A stretch of DNA of 64,000 bases from Wuchereria bancrofti (taxonomy: Eukaryota; Nematoda; Chromadorea; Rhabditida; Onchocercidae): assembly GCA_005281725.1 (NCBI GenBank), contig SSBO01000003.1:2531824-2595823 (forward strand), read 5' to 3'. The first letter of the stretch is position 1, and each line of letters starts with the position of its first letter. Under the pieces are notes generated by a model. It saw only the letters and a list, made by a program, of their open reading frames with translations, made no database searches and had not been told where the DNA came from. Shown piece after piece: positions 1-13,543 of the stretch. The position numbers and the translations under genes were made by a program.

Positions 1-599
1 AAAAGAACAACTATGGTAATATCAAAGGTAATACCTTAATTACAATACTTAATATTTTTTAAATTAAGAAAAATAGCCTCAAAATAAGCATTAATGTCTT
101 TCTCTAAAAACATTATTTCAGTTATGACGTAAAAACTTTACAAAAGATAAATACTGTCATACGTGATTGTTATTTATTTATGTATTCCATAACACTAAAC
201 AATTACTTCAATTTATTAAATGTTAAGTTAACATTTTGTTGTATGATAAGAGAAAGATAGAAAGATATGCTTAGCTATGAGATGCTAATTTTAACTACCT
301 TTCAGCTTTGTAACAAAACAAAAAAAAAAAAACTGAGATCCGACTTAACACATGCAAAAATAGCAATTTCCATGTTGAGTATTTTCGAATACGAATTTTT
401 AACATCCTCAAATGAGATCTCAAATGGAAAACTTATTGTCACCTTATAATATTATAATTTACTTTGCTGAACTGATACATTTGAGACACCGAAATGTTAA
501 TTTCAACATTTCATGCTTACAAATGCTTTTTCTTGGCTTTATCATCAGCATTAAAACATCGAAAATTTTAGCTAAAAGTAAATAATAACATTTCGGAAG
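1..599. other. Probable intron of the ligand-gated channel gene
   Basis: AT-rich DNA with many stops in all frames. No exon encoding the Cys-loop or transmembrane helices of the channel is visible here. The short open frames at 267-449 and 459-647 have no coding character apart from the channel exon end. Confidence 0.5.
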
Positions 600-1199
600 A
601 TCGAACATATCCTGTCGGTTCGACAACCGTTCGATGGTGTTTTTCATGATTTACATCATGAGCATTAGAGAAATACGTATCAGGTATCCAAATTCGTCTA
701 TTATGTGGCACGACCACCTCTTCAATTCCATCTCGATCGTCTACTTGATATACAAGTCGACCATCTTCCCACTGTTGTCGTAGATATAAATCGACAACCT
801 ATAAAATATATGCAAAATTAAATTATTTGTAAGGAGATAAATTTTATTGTATCAATAATTTCATACAGAACTTAGAGGGATTATTTGATTCAAAAATTCA
901 GTAAATAAATACTAATTGAAATGTTAAAAGGAAAAATATAAACCGCTTGGTGATCGTGCCATAAGATGCGGTTGATGAAGATTGATGCGATCACAACGAT
1001 TGCGGAATGATCGGCCGAGTCTGTAAAGCATACAATGAATGGAATAAAATAAGATTTAAGTGGACAACCCCTGACTGGTGGTCGTGTCTGTGGATCGTAT
1101 TCCGAGAGGATCCTCGACAGCACCTGCCCCTCAAGACCAATTTGACGTGATCGTAATACTTTTGATGATTGTCCACGTACTGACACAATTATACCAATG
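600..1199 (-). CDS. Cys-loop ligand-gated ion channel subunit, N-terminal extracellular part (partial)
   Basis: Three minus-strand exons join in frame: 1199-1069, 1020-944 and 798 down to about 600. The joined protein reads LEGQVLSRILSEYDPQTRPP, then a beta-strand stretch ending FINRILWHDHQA, then VVDLYLRQQWEDGRLVY and RRIWIPDTYFSNA. This is the usual order of the ligand-binding domain in pentameric channels: the N-terminal helix with RPP, the 'LRQ.W.D.RL' strand and the 'W.PDTYF' loop. Such subunits form ligand-gated pores in nerve or muscle membrane. The first exon opens with a hydrophobic stretch that may be the end of a signal peptide; the start exon was not found in the upstream DNA. The 3' end of the third exon is unresolved: the family pattern (EPTGYVRSSE) reads past a possible GT donor near 621. 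The Cys-loop and the four membrane helices are missing and should lie left of the window. Ligand and subfamily cannot be assigned. Confidence 0.8.
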
Positions 1200-4100
1200 C
1201 TGAAAAGAAAAAAAGTAAAAGACTTTTTTGAAATTAAATAATAAATAAAATTGAATAAATAAAAATAAATCAACGAAGTTTTCCACTTAAATGATTCGTT
1301 TTATTCATAATATACTAAAAATACCGAATATTAATTAGATTTATCTCATTTATCCTTTCTAATTTTAACGCAACGTTATTAATGCATACAGCGTATAAAG
1401 CTTATCAGTGCTGATAAAGTATGAACCATATCTTCAGTCTAACGTATCGAAGTAAGTTTTTGAAAAGAAAAAAAATTTGCTAAAATTCAAAAATAACTAT
1501 TCGAATTTTGTTAACTTCGGAATAAATAAAATTTGAAGATATCTTCTTTGACTCAAAAAATAAAACTCAAAGATTTTTTTTTTGTCCCATTTTACGTCTC
1601 GTTTCTTTCATTCTTTTCCATTTTATTGTCATTTTTTCATTTTATTTAAAATATTTTCGTTTATTCTTAAATGCAACAGAAAAATTTCAACAAAAAAATT
1701 ACGCAAAATCACTTGATGAAAAAAATTAATGATGAAGAGAAAAGGGAAATTTCCTGAAGAAATAATTTGGGGAAAAAAAGTTGAAAGAACGCGGGAAAGA
1801 GATGCGATGATTAATGATGAAAAAGAAAAATGAAGATTGAAATTCTGAAAATAAACACAAATGATAGAAGAGTTTTTGTTATCTTTTCACATATTCCTCC
1901 GCTATTTTCAGGGTTTCATTGTTTGTTGTTGTTTTTGTTTTTCTCTCTTTTTCCTCTCTGATCATTACTTTCATTTTTTATTCCTTTCTTAAATATTCGA
2001 CTAAGGAAAAAAAATTAACTTCTAGAATTTTATTTTTTTTGCTTTTTTTATATTTTAAATCATTCATCTATTTTATCATTTATATTATGTTGAAAAGTTG
2101 AATTATTTCTTTCTTAAAAGCTTTACATGTCAACCAAGAAAAGTCAGTCTTACAATCTAAATTTAAAAAAACCTAAAAATTTTAAAAAGACTGTTTCTTT
2201 TTAAATTTCATTACGGTTGCATATTTGATCGCATATGTTTTATACTTTCTGCATAAAAAACTGCCAAATTAGTTGATTTCTCAATTAAAGAAATTTTTGA
2301 TTAGAGCTATGAAATTTTTATAAATTAACGATAATTAGGAAAATTCATCTAATCAAAAATTTTTTAGCATTTTGAAAGGCAGAAAAAACAATTTGAAAAG
2401 TTCGATTCAAAATTTTCATATTTATAAAGAAACAGATTTGTCGCTAAAATAAAAATAAATTGTAATTGCGAAAATTTGAATTTTCAGGCAAAAAAATATG
2501 TAGCATTTCTTATCCTGTGTTTAATTTTTAATTTGAATTCAGGATACCATTGATCGTATCATATCAAATGTCATCCTAAATCAACTCATGATATTATTCT
2601 GATGATACGATAGTTGACAATTGACAGTGATAAATATCTCGTAAAATTTAGAGAAAATTAAAAACAATTAAAATATTTGATGCACTGTCTGTACGCACTA
2701 AAATATTGCAAAAAATTTAATTTTGCCATTATTTATTAAAATATTTAATCCATATTGCCAACTTTGACTTAAAATCCATAAAGTTTGTGCTAAAAAGAAA
2801 GAAGTACTGCTTATATGATAATCGATTGCAGCATTATCACTTTTATCACTTGCTGTTATCAACATTATTACTGCACCATCAAATTACTCAATTAGATAAT
2901 AATAGACTAGAATAATACCATTATTACCAGTCCCACATTATCGGTATTATCAATCCCACCATTTATTATCACTATTATTATCGTTACTTACCGCACATTA
3001 AACTACCGTATTTGATCACTATTCTCGCCATTATTTCGAATGACTCATTGCCAAAACAGTGCGAATTTCATTTTATTCAAACAAGAATGAAAAAATTTTA
3101 TCAGGACGAGAAAGAAACAAATAAACTATTAATCAGAGTCTTCACTTCACTAAAACAAAAAAAAAAAAAAAATCAGGTTTAGCATTATTTGTGCTCTTAA
3201 ACTCGTTTCGGGAAACACATTATTTTCCAACTATTCTAATAAAACAAAGGTAAAATTCTCTAATAGTAAAAGGAAACTAACTAAACTATTAATCAAAGCA
3301 GAAATCTCATCAAAGAAACAATTTATTCGACTTCGAAAAATCTTTAGCAAAATATTTTATAAAGTTAAAAAATTGCATTAAAATTTTGGCATGCAAATGC
3401 GAGTTTAGATTAGATATGAGACAAATTTAAGATATGGCATGGGAATTTTTCTAGATGCTTTAAAAAGTTTGTATTTACAAATAACTGGACATTATCGCTT
3501 AAAACTATTTTAATAAGAGCTTTTAAATTATTGAAAAAATGCTTCAAAATGAACCACGAAGAGATATTTCAAGCGGTAATGTCTTTTTTGACCACTCAAT
3601 GTTGAACATTTCATAGAACATAAGGACAAACATATATTTATTTGGTAAAATATTTTTTTTGAATGAATTATTCAAGAGGTTAAAGTTTACAAATCAATCA
3701 ATAATTCATTTATAAGAAATAGTTTTCCTTTAGATTTGAAACTGAATATGTAATTTTGTTCTTTGTCAATTAAATGGAAAATAAATTGAAAGACTGCATC
3801 GTTTGAAAGTTTTCAAACATTTCGCATACTTTGATGAGAATTTTTGAGAGACAAAGATAATTTGAAGATGGATTATTTTGAAATGTATGGAATCGATGTG
3901 AAACAAGTTAGTATTATATACAATTTAATCGATCGTTATAAATAATGACTAATTTTGGAAGAGAATTGAATTCCTATACAAATAACCAAAGATGGAATCA
4001 TTACTACCCAATAGGATAATAGCCTAGTATCATAGCTATTCTCATCATGATTCAAGCATTATTTGATCTTTCTGAGTAAATTATTAAAATCACTGATAAC

Positions 4101-6634
4101 CTTGATTACAAGGAATATTTTTTAATTTAATATAAACTGATAAGATTTCTTTATTTATTTCAGAAATAAAATTTCAGAAAATTATTTTTTTATTAAATTG
4201 ATAATTTACAAAATGTAAAAATCAAACAATATTATATTACAAAATGAAATTGTCTAAATTTATTGAAAACATAAAAATGTTCAAAAACACAAAGCTCGAT
4301 TAATAAATCTAATATTCAAATATCGCATATCATAGAAGGATTGAAAGAGAATTTGCAACATTTTTTTCACTAATTGTATTACATCTTATTTGCACAATAA
4401 ATTGTTCGTCGAGAAAAAGGAAAAAAAATTGGCCAAAAAAAAAAAGACTCCAAATTAATTGTAATATGCTGTGAAATAAAGATAAAAATTTTTAGTGATA
4501 AGAAAGAGAGATCTGAAATAAGCAATGATAATTTAATCATTTTTGATAAATGCAGCTTATAGAAATGAGATAAAAATGAAAGAAACAGAAAGACAAGCAT
4601 ATATTTCACAATGATAATATATCATCAGAAATATTACATTAATAATTCAGTTCAAATGTTACACATCTTCTGACATTTGAATATTTCGAAAAGAATGAAA
4701 AGTTATTGAATGAAACTAACTAATTGAGGAGTGAACCAATATATGCATATCATTTATATCACATCATTTTAATAAATTTAAAGAAAAAAAAAGGAAAAAC
4801 ACCAATTTTCGCATTACTAAATTTGTAGCTTTAAATTGAAATATATTCTCGAAATAAATTATTTAATTACGCACTATTTTAATGTTCATTTCTTGTTTAT
4901 TATAAATTAACTAAGGAGGCAGCACCAAACAAAAATGAAATTTAGCGAAGTTTTGACTTCAATTCAAAGTTTTGAAGTTTTGATTCGAAGTTTGATTTTA
5001 AGTCATAAAAGAAAGATTCGGCAGAAGCAATTCAGAAATTCAATAATGCATTTTGTCTAGCAATTGATAATGAATGCACAGTGCAGTGGTTATTTAAGAA
5101 ATTTTGAGAAAGAAATAAAAGTCTTGAAAATAAGAGGTATAGTGATTGGCTATCGGAAGCAGACAATGACCACCGACGCGATAAATCATTCAAGCTAATC
5201 CTTTTATAATTAATTGTGTGAGGTTGTCGAAGAATTTAACGTTAATTAGCCAATGGTCATTCAAACATTTAAAGTAATTTGAAGACATGTGAAAGTTCAA
5301 TTTGCTCATATTCTATGCAGAAACAACGAATTACGTCTCCATCCGACTGCTGTGTATAATGAAAAGTTAAGTATATATGACAATCGGTAGGGACACTGAA
5401 TGATTCAACGGAGAAAAGGCACTTTTAAATGTTTCAAGGTCATTTCTGAGGCTAACCTCCAAAAATACTACGCATACTATCTATTTGTCAGTCTATTGCT
5501 ATTAAACTTTTCAAATCGAAAGAAAAAATAAAAAATAAAAAAAGAAAAGTCTCAATGAATCGATAGAATATACCGAAAAAGCAATATTTCTACAACAAAG
5601 ATAACAAATACTTTGAAAGCAGAAGAAATTACGCTCTGAAATTTAGTCTTAATCTTACGTCAACTGCTATTACTTCTTTAATAATCCTAACAATATTACA
5701 CAAACAGAGAGAAAATACTTCCACAACTAATAATATGCTCAAATTTCAATTCATAGGATTTCAGAACATGGCCTTTCTATATGTTAAAACAATAAGCAAG
5801 CTAATTTTCTTGTTTTTTTTTTTTTTTTTTTTGGAAAAAAACGTATTTATTTCTTTATTATTCTGATTAATAAAGCTTTATTTTAGTCTAGCTTACCTAT
5901 GATGATTAAGATAAATTCATAATTTGAAGACGTTAAATATGCATTTTATTTAATTATTTAAGTATTTTACCTGATGAGCAATAAAGTCCACAAAATCCGT
6001 GGTGCAATTGTTGACCATAACATAGCAGCTTTGTTGTTAATTAATAATAGTAACAATAACGCTAATTGATCGTAATGCTAACTGATGCTGATAATGCAAT
6101 CTGTGAATGATAAATAATAATAGAAAATGAAATAGAAATAGCACCAGCTAGCAAATGCTTCAAATTTAGTGCAATATGAAAGTTTTGTTTTCAGTTAGCT
6201 CAACAGCTTAATGGTAATGATATGAGAGGAAGTGATAGAATTGAATGAATTGCTTCAGCAATAGTAACTTTTTAAAGCGCAAATGTGTTATGCTTGTTGA
6301 AAGCGAAAGAAAACCTAAATTTTACAATTAAACCTTTCTCATTTCCAACCAACAAAATAACATGATGAGAAGCAGAAGAGAAAGAGAACGAGGAAAAAGA
6401 GGTAAAGAATGAGAATGGAAATGAAAATGAAAGTGGATCTCTTTTTAATTTTCTAACTTTTCACGAAAAACAAACATATGTTATACAGTTGAGCAGTAAA
6501 GTAAAAGAAATATCTTTCTCCTAAAATTCACTTCCTCTTAATGCTCCTTCCTCTTTTTGTTACATTTTTCAATTTCTTTTACATCTTATTTTCATATTTA
6601 TTCATTCTATTTTGCTAGTTTTCTACTACTATAC

Positions 6635-6682
6635 GACACACATACACACACATACACACATACACACACATCATACATACAC
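6635..6682. repeat. CA-rich microsatellite
   Basis: Imperfect run of ACACAC interrupted by T, read directly from the sequence. Confidence 0.9.
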
Positions 6683-7986
6683 GCACTTCCGCACCTATTG
6701 TGTAATAAAAATAGAAATTGCTATTTTTTTGCAGATTTACTGTAACCGATAACTGATTAGTTTAAGACTTTCTGTTGAACAATAAATGTATTACACTTTA
6801 TTTTGTTTTGATTTAGAAAAGAAAGGATGATAGAAAAGAATGTGAAATGATCGAGGAAAATGATAAACTATAGTAAAATATATGAATAAAAGAAGGCAGT
6901 AAATGAAGAAAAAGTTATTTCAATTTTGCTAGATGTTTTCAAGAAAAGTAAACGAAATAAAAACATTGCAAAACAGCTTAAAAAGATTCTTTTGGTAGAA
7001 AGAGGTAGCATAGGAACAGGTAAACTGGTAATTTAGTAGCAAAGAAAAAAAGAATGAAAAAATTCAGTAGTTCACGAACCAATTCGTACACTTTTATTAG
7101 GAGTATGTTATTGAGGATAGATAGACATAATGAGTTGACAAAAAAAGATTGAATGGAGCAAGTTGAGAGGTCATACTGGAGACAGAAGAAGAGGATGAAG
7201 AAAATGGAACAAAAAGAAAAAAAAAAAACATGACATTGAAAAGATGAATCAAAAGTACCGGTGGTAAAAATGTTGTAATGTTTGAAAGTACTTTTTAATA
7301 AATTTCAAATGTCAGGTAAACTGCTGAAATGCTAGAGGAATGAAGCAAAATAATTTGGTAACATTGACTGATATTGATGATGTTAATGAAACAGCGGGAA
7401 GATGACAAGAGATCAGAATAACAATTTTGATTACTCAAGGAAGTGATGTAATTAAACTAGAAAAAATTGCTATTCTATAAAGTGTTAATTTAAAAAAAAA
7501 AATAAAATTTTGTAAATGAAATATGTAATAAATAGATCACTAATTAAGGAGTAGTTAGTCTTTTAGTTATTAGCATCTATGACAATATGATTGACTGATT
7601 CTATAATGTTAATAACACTATGACATTTCTGGGAACTAACAATAAAATGAAATTTTTGATAGAGAAAAAATTCTATTTACATCTACTAACCCAAAGCTGC
7701 TCTAAAAAATTATTTGGCATTGCATAAGGGATAAGTATGAAAAGATGTGATATGCCCAACAACAAAAGTTGAAGGTTAAAATGAAAGGTTACCTTTTTTG
7801 ATAAAAGATTCCACTGTACATCAACTCAAATCATGTACCGCTGAAGACTCTAGTTTTTTTTTAAAAATCTTACTTCATCACCAAAATCTATTCAGAAAGT
7901 AACCAATGCACCCTATTCAAAAAAGATTTAATCGTCTTTTCGAAAAGCAAAAGTCCCAAGACTAAAATAATTTCAAAATCGTAATA

Positions 7987-8041
7987 CTCAAATTTGCTTT
8001 AATCATGTATAGGTAAACTCAAATTTGCTTTAATCATGTTT
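7987..8041. repeat. Short tandem duplication
   Basis: The string ACTCAAATTTGCTTTAATCA followed by TGT occurs twice with a spacer of only a few bases, a local duplication in noncoding DNA. Confidence 0.85.
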
Positions 8042-8763
8042 AAATTGTATACTTGCAGAGATCAAGGAATATGTTATAACACGAAAGTTATGCATATTTG
8101 TGTGTTTGCTTGTGTTGTCAGCCATTTTTATTCAGGGTCTTTCTCAAGTATTTCCCAAGTAAACAGAAAGAAATTATCAGAAATTCAGAACTGTTCAAAC
8201 CCAAGATGATTACCAGTTTTGTTACTAAATTAATAATATGCATAGAATTATTAGGATTTATTAGATATATCAACCTGTAATAATATACCTACCACAAGAA
8301 TGACTTACATCCACAATGAACCGTGTTAATTCACTCTCATGGAAACATTATTTACATCAAATACAAATAGTGGTGCAAGACCAAAAACCAGAAATTACAT
8401 TACCCGCAAATACACACAAAAGACAATGGCACGATGAAAAACACAGTAAGCCTGAACAAATTGAAATCAAAATAGATTAAATTGAAATTCGTCTACAAAC
8501 AATCATTATGCGTCTCCATATTACCTAAATATCTTTTCCAGCAATTTAAGATAAAATGAAACTTGATAAGTTAACAGATCAAACAAAATGTTTGTGCAAT
8601 TGACACCATAGACTATTTCTTGAAAGCTGATGTAAGACATCGGCACGCAGCAAGTGGGTGTTTTCAACAACCAACAATCTCAAGAATTTCAAGCTCTTCG
8701 AGAATAAAAAAATTCGGCAAACAACCGAAACTGGTAACAAATAAATTTTAAGGCAACATATAA

Positions 8764-11700
8764 CTAATTATGCTTTGCCCTGTGACCTGCCGCATAAGAA
8801 ACCCACCGATTAGCAGTTACATTAAAAAACTCATCCTTTGTAATGATATAAAGCCATTTCAGTAAATAAATATGCACGGAGTGATAATCCCAACGCGCTA
8901 AATTTGGTGCCGTTTTTAGGCCCAAATGTCTTAAATCATAAAAAGTTCCACTTCCGGTATCAAAAAGAGGTAGGAAAATTCGTAAACTTTCTAAACCGGT
9001 AGAAAATAATGCAGCTGAATCGTTGTCACCATCTTGTGAATTAGAAACTTGTGCAAAATCATACAACCCAATAAGCGAATACAGAAAACCATTCAGCACA
9101 AATGTGCCTGGCGTAGTTGGATATTCTTCAAACCATGGATGACCGAAAAGTTCATTTAACACTCCACCTTTTGAAGCTTTCTATAAAAAAAAATTTTAGT
9201 TAGATAATTTTTCCAATTTCATGAAGTGCTAAAATTTTATAACAATAAAAAACCAAAAAACTTTGTTACTTTGAAATGAAAGTAGCAATGTATTAAATTA
9301 TAGCACAAGAGTAAATCCCATTATTGGACATCCCAACTAGAAAACTTCAAAATTCAAGCTAATTCACTAAAGTCAAGCAATTTTTTTAATCTTTCTGAAC
9401 GCGAAATGGCGCTTAGCACTTCATTAAATCTTCCTTAATTAGACAATAACCAACATCATTTGCCCAGTTAATTTTTTTATTAACTTTAATAATTCTAAGT
9501 AATGAAAACCCAATTGACTTACTATTTTAAAAAGCTGGAGTGCACGCTTTGCAACTTGCAAGTATTTCATATCATTTGTTACAACATAAGCTCGTGTAAG
9601 CACACTTAAAGCATGCCCCTGAGCCATAGCACTATACCAGCCTGCTGGTAAAATCAAGCGCTTATCGGCAATCGAGCTGTAAAAATATCTGAATCATGAC
9701 TGCTTGAACGAAAATTTGAGATGAATTGAAATTATTCATTTTTTTAGTTCATTATGCTTATTTAAAAATAGGCGTAAAATCTTTTAGTCCAAATATCAAA
9801 ACTTACCGTTCAACAGGAACTGACCAGCCACCATGTTCATCTTGATTGCTAGTTAACCAGTCAGCTGCTACGAGAAAGTGTTCAAGATGTGCAGAAGATC
9901 GTTGTTCAAAACTACGAATTACCGAATGTCCTCGAAAAGTAATCGAATCCAAAATTATGTCCCCTGAAAACCATCCTCGGTCACCTGATCATTTCTCATT
10001 TAGAAATAAATGGTGCACAGTAAAAAACTTAGTCAAAGGAAAAGACAAATTATTTTTGCACTGTAGAAATGCAAGCATTTTTATACCACTAAGCATTAAA
10101 AATCTTCAGAAAGGACGAAAATAAACTGTAATTTCTTAAGTAGAAGTATTCCTCAGGCATTGTGTTCTGTTTCATTGTTTCAGTTTCAACCAAGTAAATT
10201 CATTTTCCTTACAATTTAAGCTAATCGCTTTCCATAAATTATTCTATCATAACGTATCAGAAAAAGAAAAAATAATAAAATGCCTGGATGCAGAAGGATG
10301 GTTTCTCTTTTTTTTGAAGTTGATGCGAGAGCACGACCGGCATCAACCAGTAAATCACGACAAATCCAACGCCATTCCTTTGGATTTGGTTCTGCACCCA
10401 AAGAATAATTATACTCAACCTGAAAACTGGTCTTTACTAGTAATAGCATAGACTGCCGTTAGAGGCGTAATATATAGAGACTGATTATTATATTGTAATT
10501 AATGATTTAAATTTCACCTTTCCTTCAAAAAACCTCTAATAATAAAAAATTCATAATAACTATAAAAGATAAGGGACGCGAATATTAAAGTGTTCTCTTA
10601 AAGAAAAGTATAGTAGAACTAAAACAGAAACGTTTAATAAGTTCTTTAACATCTCGATAAAACAGATAATCTTTTAGACAGGTCATCTTTTCAATGCCCA
10701 ATTATATATATAAAACAAACTTTGCTTGTCTTCTTGTTGTGTGAAACACACTGTTCATCATCGTTATGGATATAATGCAACAGTATAATTTTCTGACTCT
10801 GCAAATGAAAAAGATACTTTATCAGCTAAACTTTATCAGCTAGATATTAGATCCAGCTCAGATACGGCCAAACCAATTCACAGATTTAATATATGCATTC
10901 AAAAATTTTAAGCGCCGAAATTTATATTCCCATAAAACTTTCCGTACATTATTTCCTAATCAAAAAAAAGTTGGTGATTACATAAACAAGCTTTAAGCTG
11001 ATCGTAAAGGAACCATCTACGTCAGCCAACCAAAAAAAGGAGAGTACTGAAAATGCCGGATCTCCATCAAGTACCAACGAAACACCATGATCTGTAATCT
11101 TAAGTAATCAATATCTTTCGAAATAAGAACTACGCAAAGAAAAAATAAAATTAATTGCCTAAAAACACGGAGAGTGAAGAACAAACAGACCGACAGAGTT
11201 AATTTCAACCCTTGTAGAGTTCGCTTCTTTATCAAAACCTAATTTGAAACCATTTCCATCAAGCGTGTCATCATTCCATTCCTCCGCTGTTGTGCCTTTT
11301 GCAAATACAATCGATGATGGAGCTGGAATTTATAAAAAAAACTAAAAAATTCAGAAGCTTAAGTTTCATTTCACAATTACATTTCACAAGAACATTTACC
11401 GGTTTGGAATCGACTGTAATGTTGCAAAGCATATTGGGCGATTTGTATGGGATAGAAATAAGGAACCGCTGACCACTGCGTTGACAGTGGTACACCTGAA
11501 AGAGTTGAAAGAGAGAGAATTCGTTATTATGACACCACAAATACATCTTCAACTCTTCATCCAACTAGTTAAAAAACCAACCGTACTGAGCACTAATACA
11601 ACGTACGCGATCTCTAGTTTCTACGCTGTATGATGCGAAATGACCAAAAGCTCCATGGTAGTTATAGTTATTAAAGTCCGGAAAACGAACTCGAGCATGT

Positions 11701-12511
11701 GATGTTGACCATTCAAAATGTCTCGCTACCAAATTGGATTCTGAAAATTACTAAGAAAGAAATTTTCAGATGATTTCTTTAGAATTTCCAACAACAGATC
11801 GCTCTACAATCCTTCATCATTGTCGGAAGACTGTTTTCTAATTACAAAACACTGGAAAAATGGGACGAAATAATATTCCAACCTTTGGAAATCATTCCAG
11901 AAACATCGAAATGTTTCTTAAGAAAAGCATTGAAGGGAAAATACACTTCGTTTGTAAATTCTTCTTCATAACACTGGTATGTCTTCTCGTTATCAACTGT
12001 ACAAGGAATTTCCTTCAAAGTAGAACTTCTACTTCCAATTTCCTCATTCTGAAATCAAACAGGGAAAATGAAATAAGCTGAAAAAGAATGCTAATATCAT
12101 AAAGGGTATGCATCCTATCTTTTTTTAGCAGTGAGTAATGAGCAGAAAAAACTAATTTCTACCACCGACTTTCAGCATTTTACTATAAGTCGTTCGCAGC
12201 AATTCTCATACATGCGTAATGCTTGTTGCTTGCCCATTCGTAATGCCTGTTTTAATTGTAAATTTCATGTATTTTAGAGAAGGAAAAGAGAAAAGTAACA
12301 AAGAATTTTCGTTAATGCATGTGAGAATTTCGAAATTATTCAAATAAAGCAATTAATAATTGAAAGAAAGCAAGCTTACTACTGAAGTACAGCATGATTG
12401 CAAAGTTTCGGAAGAAACAGTTTTGCGGGATAACTGTACAATCCAAAGAACTAAAAGTGCGAAAACTGCAAGTAGAATGGTGATAATATGTCGTAATTTA
12501 AATCTTATCAT
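8764..12511 (-). CDS. hse-5: Heparan sulfate D-glucuronyl C5-epimerase
   Basis: Converts D-glucuronate to L-iduronate in nascent heparan sulfate in the Golgi. Ten minus-strand exons: 12511-12380, 12048-11883, 11740-11582, 11495-11400, 11322-11191, 11091-10988, 10419-10284, 9963-9807, 9676-9523, 9180-8764. They sum to 1653 bp, or 550 aa plus TAG. Residues 9-26 form a hydrophobic signal-anchor after MIRFKLRH, as expected for a type II Golgi enzyme. Family signatures follow: [89 protein letters not shown] and [11 protein letters not shown], with the typical RAKHN C-terminus. Animal relatives are about 600 aa; the shortening seems to be in the N-terminal stem. The donor of the seventh exon is best read as GC (10283-10282); see findings. 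The start was chosen as the only ATG giving the membrane anchor in frame. Assignment to the family is firm. Confidence 0.94.
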
Positions 12512-12592
12512 AACAGCTTTCGTCGGGTAGCACCGTTAACGGACATGGAAATCCTAAAGCCATCAGCTTATTCCATTTCCGTTGAAATTTAC

Positions 12593-12606
12593 CTGTTGTC
12601 CTCCAG
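12593..12606 (-). other. Possible 14-nt 5' UTR microexon of the epimerase gene
   Basis: On the minus strand AATAATTTTTAG precedes 14 bases that are followed by GTAAATTTC. A second acceptor (GGCTTTAG) lies about 30 bp before the epimerase ATG. This would fit a trans-spliced noncoding microexon, but the signals are short and could be chance. Confidence 0.25.
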
Positions 12607-13523
12607 CTAAAAATTATTTATTTATTCATTATTATTAATCATCATTTTTTACTTATTAGTCAATTTAAACATGAAATATTGCATAAATGAACAGTCTGTT
12701 CAGTTCACAATAAAATGAACAGTAAGAGGTCCTAAAACACGATGAAAATTCTCTTTCAGAAGAGAGTCAAAGTACCATACTGTTATTCGAGTACTTTTTT
12801 TTTTTTGGTTTATACATAAAGCGCTACACAGAAACCACAACTCATAAAAACTGACCAAATAATTCATAAAATGAAGAAAGCATCCTAACATCTTCACAAA
12901 AATTGAAAAACCTATACCTTTTTCCGCAGTGTTAGCATTAGTAATGACCTTTGATCGCCCACTCCCAAAAATTAAATGAAAAGACAAATAACAATTGGTC
13001 TCAGTGAAAGAAAAAATTCGAGAAATAACGTAGAATCATAACGAAAATCCTTTTCCTACATGAAAATCAAACTTTTGGCTATTTTCGATCAATAATTAAT
13101 GCATAGACGATAAATTGATTAAAATGATTTCATTTGTAATTAATAGAGTTTTCTTGACAAATATCACTTACAGTAGACCAATTGTTTCTTTATTTAGATT
13201 TTTGATGCCTCCTATGTAAATCGCTTTAAATGATATGATAGTATGATAGTATAGCGCTTAGTTTTGATATTGCTAATCAAAAGTTTATATCTCTGTTAAA
13301 TGGTTTGTTTTAAAGTTATTGACGAAAAACTGATTGAATTTATACTTAGAAAATATCGGACACGAATTGAAGAAAGATTGAATTGATTGTAAACCATTAA
13401 TGGCGCGTGACTTCTGTTAAATTTAAATTGAAAGAATTTAAGGGAAAATTACTTCAAATATATCAGTAATAGATATTGGTAATTGTAAGTTGTTGTCAAT
13501 CTCAACAATAAAACATTGTGACA

Positions 13524-13543
13524 ATATATATATATATATATAT
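13524..13543. repeat. (AT)n microsatellite
   Basis: Uninterrupted AT dinucleotide run. Confidence 0.9.

Larger units (their letters stand above)
1200..8763. other. Intergenic or 5' intron region without recognised genes
   Basis: About 7.5 kb of AT-rich sequence with poly-A/T runs. It should hold the start exon and promoter of the minus-strand channel gene, but none could be identified. It contains a CA-rich microsatellite (6635-6682) and a 25-bp tandem duplication (7987-8041). Open frames are short and of low complexity. Confidence 0.6.

Noticed and set aside
4379..4609. Signal-peptide-like minus ORF as the first exon of the channel gene
   Set aside because: It has a hydrophobic start, but no donor that joins in phase to the exon at 1199.
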